Origin: Arcicella rigui
GTDB lineage: Bacteria; Bacteroidota; Bacteroidia; Cytophagales; Spirosomataceae
Length of the DNA stretch: 64,000 nt
Assembly (NCBI RefSeq): GCF_034929435.1
Contig: NZ_JAYFUM010000004.1
Span: forward strand, 1 to 64,000
Direction: 5' to 3'
Shown: one piece after another, positions 57,497-64,000 of the stretch
Position numbering within the stretch: the stretch's first letter is position 1
How the letters are laid out: every line of letters starts with the position of its first letter
Program-made: the position numbers and the translations under genes
The notes under the pieces: model-generated
Databases searched by the model: none
The model's input: the letters and a program-made list of their open reading frames with translations, nothing else
Told to the model about the DNA's origin: nothing

Positions 57497-58870
57497 TTAG
57501 GCTTTTGGGAAGTTCAATATGAAACGAGTACCTGACTGATTGGAGCTTACAGAAATTTGCCCTTTATGAAGCTGAGTGACCTGTGCGACTATCGCCAAAC
57601 CTACTCCATGCCCTTTTGTAGCTTGGGCTGTGGCGTTACTTCTGTAAAATGGATGAAAGATAAAGGGGATTTCTGCTTCTGGAATGATTGGGCCTTCATC
57701 AAAAAATGAAATATTGATACCTTCTTGATTGGCGATAAAATCAACGACAGCCGATTTAGTAAAAGAAAATTTACAGGCATTGTCCATCAAATTCATTAGT
57801 ACAACTTTTAATGAAGCTTCGTTGCCATAAAGAATCAAGGATTCTTCATCTTCGGGAAAATCTAAGAAATTAATCTGTACTTGATAATCTTCGTGCCATT
57901 TGATGAGTTGCTCTTTGGTTTCCCAGAGTAATTCGTCCATTCTGATTGGCGATTTTTGTACTGATTCAGAAGTAATAATGGTATTTGCTAAATTCAAAAG
58001 TGTGTTCGTCAATTGAATTAAAGTACGAGTATCTTCTTTGAGCGAAAGTAAACTTTGTTCATATACTTCTGGACTACGTTTTTGCATCAAGGCGATGTCT
58101 ATCTGCGTAAAAATCTTTGTCAAAGGATTTTTTAATTCATGCGAAACATTGGCGATAAACATTTTCTGGATATTCAAAGCTTCTTCAATTCTATCCAATA
58201 ACTGATTAAAAGTATTGACAAGTAAGCCAATTTCATCCGAGCGATTGGGGTGTTCTACTCTTTTGGCGATATAATCAGGAAAGATTCCGTTTACTTGTTT
58301 AATAATTCCCGACATAGGTGCTAAGGCTCTATCAGCAAAAAACCAGCCCGACAAACCCAAGAGTAAAATGCCTGCCAATATCATTACCATCAAAATTTTT
58401 CTTAAATCTTGTAAAGCCACCATGCCGTTGGTGTCTATGGCACTCACAAAAATCAAATAATTGGACTTCCCTTTTTTATAATACGTTCCTAATATATAAT
58501 ACTCTCCAAGTTCAGTGTAGGTAGTTTTTCTATCTACTTTCATTTTGGAGATGAGCGATTGATAAGAAATACTCTGAGAAGACGACGAATTAAATACTTG
58601 TTTCATCGAGTCGATGTCGTAAATAACAACACTTTCTTGTGTAAGTAATTCTTTGTCTGAAATATTAACTAATTTGGTAATGGTTGAATTGGTCGCTTGT
58701 AGGTCAAAAAGCAGTGTAGTGGTAGTAGTAGTACGGTCTTTTAGACGGATAAAAAAACGTTTTTCAAGGTAGAGTTTACTAAAAAAGTAAACGCCTACCG
58801 AAAAAAGTAAGAGAATGGCCGTTACTAAAGCCATGAATTGATACGTAAGCCTTGAGCGAATATTTAGCAT
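57497..58870 (-). CDS. Sensor histidine kinase
   Basis: A 457-residue inner-membrane kinase. Two helices (about 11-31 and 158-178) flank a periplasmic sensor of about 125 residues with no recognised fold. A HAMP domain follows (about 180-235), then the phospho-acceptor H244 in NVSHELKNPLT and the ATPase domain with NLMDNACKFS (N box), FFDEGPIIPEAE (D box; Asp-Glu-Gly where DxG is usual) and GHGVGLAIVAQVTQLHKG (G box). It shares one base (TAATG) with the regulator gene upstream, so the two are translated together. The signal is unknown. Confidence 0.95.
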   Translation of the reverse strand: MLNIRSRLTYQFMALVTAILLLFSVGVYFFSKLYLEKRFFIRLKDRTTTTTTLLFDLQATNSTITKLVNISDKELLTQESVVIYDIDSMKQVFNSSSSQSISYQSLISKMKVDRKTTYTELGEYYILGTYYKKGKSNYLIFVSAIDTNGMVALQDLRKILMVMILAGILLLGLSGWFFADRALAPMSGIIKQVNGIFPDYIAKRVEHPNRSDEIGLLVNTFNQLLDRIEEALNIQKMFIANVSHELKNPLTKIFTQIDIALMQKRSPEVYEQSLLSLKEDTRTLIQLTNTLLNLANTIITSESVQKSPIRMDELLWETKEQLIKWHEDYQVQINFLDFPEDEESLILYGNEASLKVVLMNLMDNACKFSFTKSAVVDFIANQEGINISFFDEGPIIPEAEIPFIFHPFYRSNATAQATKGHGVGLAIVAQVTQLHKGQISVSSNQSGTRFILNFPKA

Positions 58871-59550
58871 TATGTGTTGATTTTCAGGACATAACCCATT
58901 CCAATTTGCGTATGTAATAATTTCAAATCAAAATCTTTATCAATCTTTTTACGCAAAAAATTCATGTAAACTTCTATCACATTTGTACCTGTATCAAAAG
59001 TAATATCCCATACTTTTTCGGCAAGTTCAACTTTTGAAATCACTCTTCCTTGATGACGAATAAAGTACTCTAACAAAGAAAATTCTTTAGCCGTAAGAGC
59101 AATTTCTTTTCCTGCACGAACCACAGATTTGCTGTCTAAATCCATTTCCAAATCAGCGATTTTCAAAATGTTAGACGTTTGAATACTTCCAAGATTTCTG
59201 CGAGTCAAAGCCCTGATTCTCGCCATCAATTCTTTAAATTCAAATGGTTTTACTAAATAATCATCAGCTCCGCTATCTAAACCTAGAATTTTATCATCTG
59301 TTGTTCCTAAAGCAGTTAAAAGCAAAATCGGGTAGTGAATACCTGCTTCTCTTAATTTTTTACAAAGTTCTAAACCGTTGATTCCCGGTAAAATTATATC
59401 CGAAATAATAAGCTGATAGTGATTTCTGGAAGCCAATTGAAAGCCCATCAACCCATCATACGCAACTTCTACTTCACATTGCTGTTCTTCAAGTCCTTGT
59501 TTGATGAGTTGGACAGTTTTCACTTCATCTTCGATTACTAATATTTTCAT
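58870..59550 (-). CDS. OmpR-family response regulator
   Basis: A 226-residue regulator. The receiver domain holds acidic residues E7/D8, the phospho-acceptor D51 in IISDIILPG, T in LLLTALGTTDDK and K in DDYLVKPF. A winged-helix DNA-binding domain fills residues about 130-226 (LTAKEFSLLEYFIRHQGRVI, TNVIEVYMNFLRKKID). It is the partner of the kinase that follows with a 1-nt overlap. Promoter elements for the pair could not be fixed. Confidence 0.97.
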   Translation of the reverse strand: MKILVIEDEVKTVQLIKQGLEEQQCEVEVAYDGLMGFQLASRNHYQLIISDIILPGINGLELCKKLREAGIHYPILLLTALGTTDDKILGLDSGADDYLVKPFEFKELMARIRALTRRNLGSIQTSNILKIADLEMDLDSKSVVRAGKEIALTAKEFSLLEYFIRHQGRVISKVELAEKVWDITFDTGTNVIEVYMNFLRKKIDKDFDLKLLHTQIGMGYVLKINT

Positions 59551-59694
59551 AAAATTTCTTGATTTTTAATAATTTTAAGTAAAAAAAGGTAAATGCTTAA
59601 AATTAATTTCTTACAGAATTTCAACAAATTCGGCGAAAAAACAAATAACCCATCAAAAATACACAACGAAAAAACATTAAAAATTTAGCATTCC

Positions 59695-60678
59695 CTAAAT
59701 CTTCTCAATAAAATGCTTTTGGTTGAGTGATAAGTTTACTTTGTTCCATTCAATAACCTTAGTCTGTGGATACCAACGAATTGGACAGTCTTCTATTTTA
59801 CAATATGAACAACATTCTGGCAAACAAGGGTCTGCATGAATAAAAAACTCTACGCTGGCATCAAATTCTTTTGATAATACTTCCTCAAACTCATGAACGG
59901 TATCATGTACTTTTTCTAAAACCCAATAATTGGGCAAAGTAAGGTGGCAGTCGATATGAAGGTCTGAACCATATTCCTGAATTCTAAGATTATGCACATC
60001 AATCCATTCATTTTTTTGGTTATTTTTTATCAAATCTACAATGGTGTGTAGCGTAGCATCGTTGGTTTCGTCCATCAATCCACCGATTGATTTTCTTATA
60101 ATTTTGATACCGCTAATGCCCATAAAAACTGCAAATGCAATAGATGCCAAACCATCTATCCAAGTAGCTTTTGTGAGAATTATCAACCCAATTGCCAGAA
60201 TAAGTATTAGTCCACTCTGAGCATCCAATTTCAAGTGTTTGCCGTCGGCAATCAAAGTCGGAGAATTTTGCTTCTCTCCTTCTTTTTCGATGACATAACC
60301 TAAATAATAATTGATAATTGCCCCCGAAGAAATGATGATTAGACCAATGTTTAAATCATTTAGTGGCTGAGGTGTAACAAAACCTTGAACGGCATGAAAA
60401 ATAATAAAAATACTTGCCAGCGTAATTAAAACGCCTTCTAAACCCGCAGAAAAAAACTCAATTTTCCCATGACCATAAGGGTGATTGAGGTCTTTTGGCA
60501 GAGAAGCCAAATAAACCGCATAAAACGCAAATCCGCTTGCTACTACATTAATGATGGATTCGAGGGCATCGGTAAGAATGGCACTTGAATACGTTTGGTA
60601 ATAAGCAATAAATTTGGCAATCATCAATAATGTACTTAGTACAAAAGATGTGAGTATTAATCTATATTTAGGGGACAT
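59695..60678 (-). CDS. Cation diffusion facilitator (zinc/divalent metal exporter)
   Basis: A 327-residue CDF transporter with six helices. Metal sites in helices 2 and 5 are ILTDALESII (Asp/Glu) and DGKHLKLDAQSG (His/Asp), with HPYGHGKIEFF in the loop. The C-terminal domain (about 205-300) is followed by an unusual Cys-rich tail, DPCLPECCSYCKIEDCPIR (five Cys in 17 residues), likely to bind metal. It exports Zn/Cd/Mn-type ions from the cytosol. A minus-strand promoter box lies at 60697-60704, divergent to a Nudix gene. Confidence 0.93.
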   Translation of the reverse strand: MSPKYRLILTSFVLSTLLMIAKFIAYYQTYSSAILTDALESIINVVASGFAFYAVYLASLPKDLNHPYGHGKIEFFSAGLEGVLITLASIFIIFHAVQGFVTPQPLNDLNIGLIIISSGAIINYYLGYVIEKEGEKQNSPTLIADGKHLKLDAQSGLILILAIGLIILTKATWIDGLASIAFAVFMGISGIKIIRKSIGGLMDETNDATLHTIVDLIKNNQKNEWIDVHNLRIQEYGSDLHIDCHLTLPNYWVLEKVHDTVHEFEEVLSKEFDASVEFFIHADPCLPECCSYCKIEDCPIRWYPQTKVIEWNKVNLSLNQKHFIEKI

Positions 60679-60696
60679 TAGTCTATCATTTTGCTA

Positions 60697-60704
60697 CAAA
60701 GGTA
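60697..60704 (-). promoter_or_regulatory. -7 box of the CDF gene
   Basis: TACCTTTG on the minus strand (CAAAGGTA on +), 18 bases before the start codon at 60678. It gives a leader of about a dozen bases. Confidence 0.5.
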
Positions 60705-60738
60705 CTAAATTCATATTTTAATTTAGAACTTACTATCA

Positions 60739-60746
60739 TACCTTTG
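60739..60746 (+). promoter_or_regulatory. -7 box of the Nudix gene, predicted leaderless
   Basis: TACCTTTG, 4 bases (caaa) before the ATG at 60751. The same box in the opposite direction serves the CDF gene 35 bp away, so the two promoters are back to back. Confidence 0.55.
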
Positions 60747-60750
60747 CAAA

Positions 60751-61299
60751 ATGACAACATTTGATAATCCTTGGAAGACGGTATCGTCTCGTGAAGTTTA
60801 TGACAATCCGTGGGTAAATATTCGCCACGAAGAAGTAATTAAGCCAAATGGTGAAGCGGGCATTTATGGTGTCGCTCATTTTAAAACCCATGCCGTTGCT
60901 GTTGTACCTCTTGATGCCAATGGTAACATTTGGTTAGTGGGACAATACAGGTATCCGCTAAATGAATATTCTTGGGAAATTCCGATGGGCGGAGGGGCCT
61001 TTGATGTGGACATTCTGGAATCTGCACAACGTGAATTGAAAGAAGAAACAGGTATTATTGCCCAAGAATGGACTTATTTAGGAAGACTACACACTTCAAA
61101 TTCAGTTACAGACGAAGTAGGATATATGTACTTGGCGGAAGATTTGGAATACGGCGAGTCTGAGCCCGATGATACCGAAATTTTGAGTGTTAAAAAAGTA
61201 AGTTTAACAGAAGCTGTGCGAATGGTGATGGATTCGGAAATTACGGATTCATTGAGTATTGCTGCTATTTTAAAAGTAGCACGTTTGAAAAAAGTTTAA
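60751..61299 (+). CDS. Nudix hydrolase, ADP-ribose pyrophosphatase type
   Basis: A 182-residue Nudix protein that likely hydrolyses ADP-ribose or a related sugar nucleotide. The Nudix box is in residues 80-102; RELKEETGI (94-102) carries the metal-binding Glu residues, and WEIPMGGG (76-82) precedes it. The first Glu of the classical G-x5-E-x7-REUxEExGU pattern is replaced in register by Val in FDVDIL, with Asp residues on both sides. The N-terminal domain and QYRYPLNEYSWEIP fit the NudF subgroup. It overlaps nothing and is 7 bp before a LysE gene. Confidence 0.93.
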   Translation: MTTFDNPWKTVSSREVYDNPWVNIRHEEVIKPNGEAGIYGVAHFKTHAVAVVPLDANGNIWLVGQYRYPLNEYSWEIPMGGGAFDVDILESAQRELKEETGIIAQEWTYLGRLHTSNSVTDEVGYMYLAEDLEYGESEPDDTEILSVKKVSLTEAVRMVMDSEITDSLSIAAILKVARLKKV

Positions 61300-61306
61300 T
61301 TTTTTT

Positions 61307-61921
61307 ATGATATTATCGGCGATTGGTTACGGTTTCATTTATGGATTCGTATTGTGTTTTACTTTTGGGCCTGCATTTTTTAGATTAATACAAACGAGTA
61401 TTGACAATGGCTTTAAAAGAGGAGTATTAATTGCGGCTGGCGTAACGGTTGCAGACGCAATTTTGATGTTTAGTGCGGTTTTTGGCACAAGCTATTTGCC
61501 TACTTTTCAGTACTTTGATACTACGGTTGCTCTCTTGGGAGCATTGATCTTATTTATTTTAGGCTTCAATAGCCTTTTCAAACAACAAACCCAATTGGTA
61601 TATCCTGTTACAAAATTTGGTTCTTTTTTGTACTATTTTACTTCTGGACTTTTGTTGAATTTGTTGAATCCTTCAAATTACATAGCGGTTTTTGCTACCT
61701 CTACTTACTTGTCGGGAGTAGAGGGTTTTTCTTTAGAGCAAATCATTGCTTTCTTTATTGCGAGTTTATTTGCCACGATGTTGGCAGAGAGCCTGATTGC
61801 TTTTTATGCTCAGAAAATGAAAAGATTACTCACAGCCAAAATCATGCGTAGAATCAATCAATTGGCTGGAAGTATCTTTATTATTTCAGGTTTGTTAATT
61901 ATTTGGAAGCAGTTTTTTTAA
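61307..61921 (+). CDS. LysE-family transporter
   Basis: A 204-residue inner-membrane protein with six helices. The LysE start is seen (YGFVLCFTFGPAFFRLIQTSIDNGF, about 13-37), with GVTVADAILMFSAVFG and NLLNPSNYIAVFA. The family exports basic amino acids, homoserine lactones or related solutes; the substrate is unknown. It follows the Nudix gene with a 7-bp gap (operon), and its last 23 nt overlap the convergent GH3 gene. Confidence 0.92.
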   Translation: MILSAIGYGFIYGFVLCFTFGPAFFRLIQTSIDNGFKRGVLIAAGVTVADAILMFSAVFGTSYLPTFQYFDTTVALLGALILFILGFNSLFKQQTQLVYPVTKFGSFLYYFTSGLLLNLLNPSNYIAVFATSTYLSGVEGFSLEQIIAFFIASLFATMLAESLIAFYAQKMKRLLTAKIMRRINQLAGSIFIISGLLIIWKQFF

Positions 61922-63452
61922 GATAAGATTCCCACTCTTCAATCTGAACTGCTTTTTTCAATACTCTTGGAAACTTATGTTGTCCGCCTGTTTTACCTTT
62001 TGAAGCCATAAAAGCATAAAATGCTTCGGAAGGTAAAACAGTAATTTCGATACTTTTCAAAGCATGACCACGCTCTACGGGATAATCGTCATTGATTTTA
62101 CAGAGTGTTTCGTCTATGTATTGTAATAAAGCTTGCTCATCTACTGCGTCATCTGTACCTACATACCAATGATGTCCGAAAGTATTCCCAACTTTTTGTC
62201 CGACAACGGTAAATTCACGAATATCTATTTTGAAATTTTTAGAAGCACATTCAATCGCTTTGTTCATATTATCAACCGATAAGTGTTCGCCACATAAACT
62301 CAAAAAATGCTTTGTTCTACCCGTGATGATAATTTCGGCTTTCTTGGCATTCGTAAATTTAATGGTATCGCCAATCAAGTATCGCCACGCTCCCGAAACG
62401 GTTGAAATCAGAAGGGCGTATTCTTTGCCTTCTTCTACTTCATCAATCATCAAAGTTTCTGGATTTTCAACCATTACGCCATCGACATCGAAGTTTTTTT
62501 CGTTGAAAGGGATAAATTCAAAGAAAATGCCATTGTTCAGCACCAATTGCATATCGCTATTCGGATGCGTTTGATAGGCCAAGAAACCCTCTGAAGCTAA
62601 ATAGGTTTCGATATAAGTAATCGGGCGACCTAATAATTTTTCAAAACCTTGTTTATAAGGTTCAAAACTTACGCCTCCGTGACAATATACTTCAAGATTT
62701 GGCCAAATTTCATGGATATTATTCAGTTTGTACTCTTTGATAATATTTTCCATTAAAATCTGTATCCAAGCCGGTACGCCTACGATAAAACCAATATCCC
62801 AATCTTTTGCATTCTTGGTGATTTTATCAATTTTTTCAGTCCAATCAGATGTTTCGGCAATTTTTTTGCCCGGTTTATAAAATCGTTCAAACCAAAAAGG
62901 GATTTTCCCTGCCGTAATACCACTTAAATCGCCTTCAAAATGGTCGCCTTTGTCTTGCAATTTGGTGCTACCACCAAGCATCAAGTAACCTTTTTCATAA
63001 AGTTTTGAAGGAAGATATTTATAAGTTGATAAAGATAGAATCTGACGGATAGAAGTACGATGAATGGCTTTTACCATTTCTTTCGTAATGGGAATATGTT
63101 TTGAAGCTGATTCAGAAGTACCCGAACTCAAAGCAAAGTATTTTACTTTACCTACCCAACTAACATTTTTTTCGCCTGCCAATGTTTTGTGCCACCATTC
63201 ATCAAACATTTTATTGTAATCGTAAACGGGTACAAATTTTTTATACTTTTTGTAAAATGTTTTATCATCTGAAAACAAGGCATCATCCATAATTTCCTCG
63301 AAATGATACTTCTCGCCAAACTGTGTAAACCTTCCTTTATTCAGTAACTTTACTAAAGTTTTACGCTGTACTTTCGCCAAATTCTTTTTTGGACGCTTCA
63401 TCAGACTCGAAAGTCCAATACCTTTTTTCAATATATTGCCTACGATTGCCAT
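61899..63452 (-). CDS. GH3-family acyl-acid amido synthetase-like protein
   Basis: A 517-residue protein of the GH3 auxin-responsive promoter family, which in plants adenylates acids (auxin, jasmonate) and joins them to amino acids. The ATP/AMP motifs are visible: YFALSSGTSESASKHIPIT (motif 1), ETYLASEGFLAYQ and a VSGAWRYLIGDTIKF segment (motif 3); the C-terminal domain contains TGRTKHFLSLCGEHLSVDN. Bacterial members are common in Bacteroidota but the acid and amine used are unknown. It is not near other lipid or amino-acid genes. It overlaps lysE tail to tail by 23 nt. Confidence 0.94.
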   Translation of the reverse strand: MAIVGNILKKGIGLSSLMKRPKKNLAKVQRKTLVKLLNKGRFTQFGEKYHFEEIMDDALFSDDKTFYKKYKKFVPVYDYNKMFDEWWHKTLAGEKNVSWVGKVKYFALSSGTSESASKHIPITKEMVKAIHRTSIRQILSLSTYKYLPSKLYEKGYLMLGGSTKLQDKGDHFEGDLSGITAGKIPFWFERFYKPGKKIAETSDWTEKIDKITKNAKDWDIGFIVGVPAWIQILMENIIKEYKLNNIHEIWPNLEVYCHGGVSFEPYKQGFEKLLGRPITYIETYLASEGFLAYQTHPNSDMQLVLNNGIFFEFIPFNEKNFDVDGVMVENPETLMIDEVEEGKEYALLISTVSGAWRYLIGDTIKFTNAKKAEIIITGRTKHFLSLCGEHLSVDNMNKAIECASKNFKIDIREFTVVGQKVGNTFGHHWYVGTDDAVDEQALLQYIDETLCKINDDYPVERGHALKSIEITVLPSEAFYAFMASKGKTGGQHKFPRVLKKAVQIEEWESYLKKTASK

Positions 63453-63503
63453 TTGAAATTTAATTTTACTAACATCTTAATTATGAGTTACGACTGTACC
63501 TCG

Positions 63504-64000
63504 TCAAAACCAAGCTTTAATGGTATCGAGTGCTTGATAATCTGTCAAATCAAATTTTGCAGGCACAATCGAAACATAATTTTCTGCCAAAGCATCTTCG
63601 TCTGTTCCTCCGCCTTTGTCTTCATTTTGTAAGAATCCGTCCATCCAATAATATTTTTTACCATAGGGGTCTTTTCTTTCTTGGAATGTTTCTTTGAACA
63701 AGGCATCCGTTTGGCGACAAATTTTAATACCTTTGATGGCTTCTTCTGATTTTTTCGGAAAATTCACATTCAAGGCAATGCCTTTAGGTAAACCATTTTC
63801 TAATACTTTTTGAGTAATTTGAAGAATGTACTCTTTTGTATGTGAAAAATCTGCATCAGCAGCAAAGTCGCATAATGAAAAACCGATGGCTGGAATCCCT
63901 TCAATGGCAGCTTCGATAGCGGCAGACATTGTTCCGCTGTAAATTACTGCAATCGACGAGTTTGAACCGTGGTTGATACCTGAAACTACTAAATCAATTT
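63504..64000 (-). CDS. surE: 5'/3'-nucleotidase SurE (5' end cut by the window edge)
   Basis: The visible 165 codons run into the right window edge. The readable N-terminal part is IDLVVSGINHGSNSSIAVIY (metal site residues Ser/Asn of SurE), then SGTMSAAIEAAIEGIPAIGFS, NVNFPK and TDEDALAENYVSIVPAKFDLTDY, ending in a normal C terminus. SurE is a metal-dependent nucleoside monophosphatase. The true start lies beyond 64000; the ATG at 63929 is internal and should not be taken as the start. Confidence 0.95.
   Translation of the reverse strand, partial: IDLVVSGINHGSNSSIAVIYSGTMSAAIEAAIEGIPAIGFSLCDFAADADFSHTKEYILQITQKVLENGLPKGIALNVNFPKKSEEAIKGIKICRQTDALFKETFQERKDPYGKKYYWMDGFLQNEDKGGGTDEDALAENYVSIVPAKFDLTDYQALDTIKAWF

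Overview
The window reads as a chromosomal segment of a low-GC, gliding-type Bacteroidota, most likely a member of the Cytophagales (Emticicia/Flectobacillus/Arcicella-like). Evidence for this: Bacteroidota promoter boxes (TAnnTTTG, often with TTG/TTTG about 17-21 bp upstream), no Shine-Dalgarno-like sites before most genes, a GldC gliding protein, a secreted metalloprotease with a type IX secretion tail, LruC-domain lipoproteins, glutamine synthetases of types II and III side by side, and family members typical of Bacteroidota (DUF3127, DUF4159, GSIII, LuxC-like reductase with ferredoxin). The genus is an inference.

Layout. 0-10 kb: two identical tRNA-Lys genes, a small TPR/SH3 membrane protein, an SDR enzyme, a TrmA/RlmD-type RNA methyltransferase, DnaB, PhoH, a secreted M43 protease, and a TetR/AarF pair. 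10-16.9 kb: a DUF3127 OB-fold protein with an SSB-like tail, tRNA-Leu, a BlaI/M56 regulatory pair whose promoter carries three identical-type palindromes, a deoxynucleoside kinase, a GH43 enzyme and a CoA-transferase. 16.9-21.7 kb: two large tandem LruC lipoproteins. 22-27.5 kb: a cyclophilin, a PH-domain protein and a probable catabolic operon (esterase, CitMHS transporter, AtuA-type protein and its small partner). 27.7-33.9 kb: a small secreted protein with a CxxCxGxG motif, two convergent AraC regulators, an outer-membrane protein, an aldo/keto reductase and a thioredoxin-fold protein. 34-41.9 kb: GldC, DUF4197, CinA with a lipoyl E2 acyltransferase, a desaturase, DUF4159/RsmE, a CPBP protease and an acidic unknown protein. 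42-50.3 kb: nitrogen assimilation (GSIII, divergent GSII, MtaB, ammonium transporter and porin). 50.6-64 kb: ferredoxin/acyl-CoA reductase, DUF2147, PAP2, TrpS, DUF2461, an EEP-family protein, a coiled-coil protein, a two-component system, a CDF transporter, Nudix, LysE, a GH3-family protein and a SurE gene cut by the window edge.

The content is mostly housekeeping and metabolism. I see no CRISPR array, phage, insertion sequence, rRNA or clear horizontally acquired island. The most interesting signals are the triple-operator BlaI/M56 switch with an unusual heptad-rich periplasmic extension, the tandem LruC lipoproteins, the AtuA/CitMHS/esterase operon, predicted leaderless transcripts with a TTTGCA-n-ATG arrangement (one in front of a 27-codon mini-ORF), SSB-like C-terminal tips on a DUF3127 protein and on DnaB, and families of degenerate inverted 'word' repeats in intergenic spaces.
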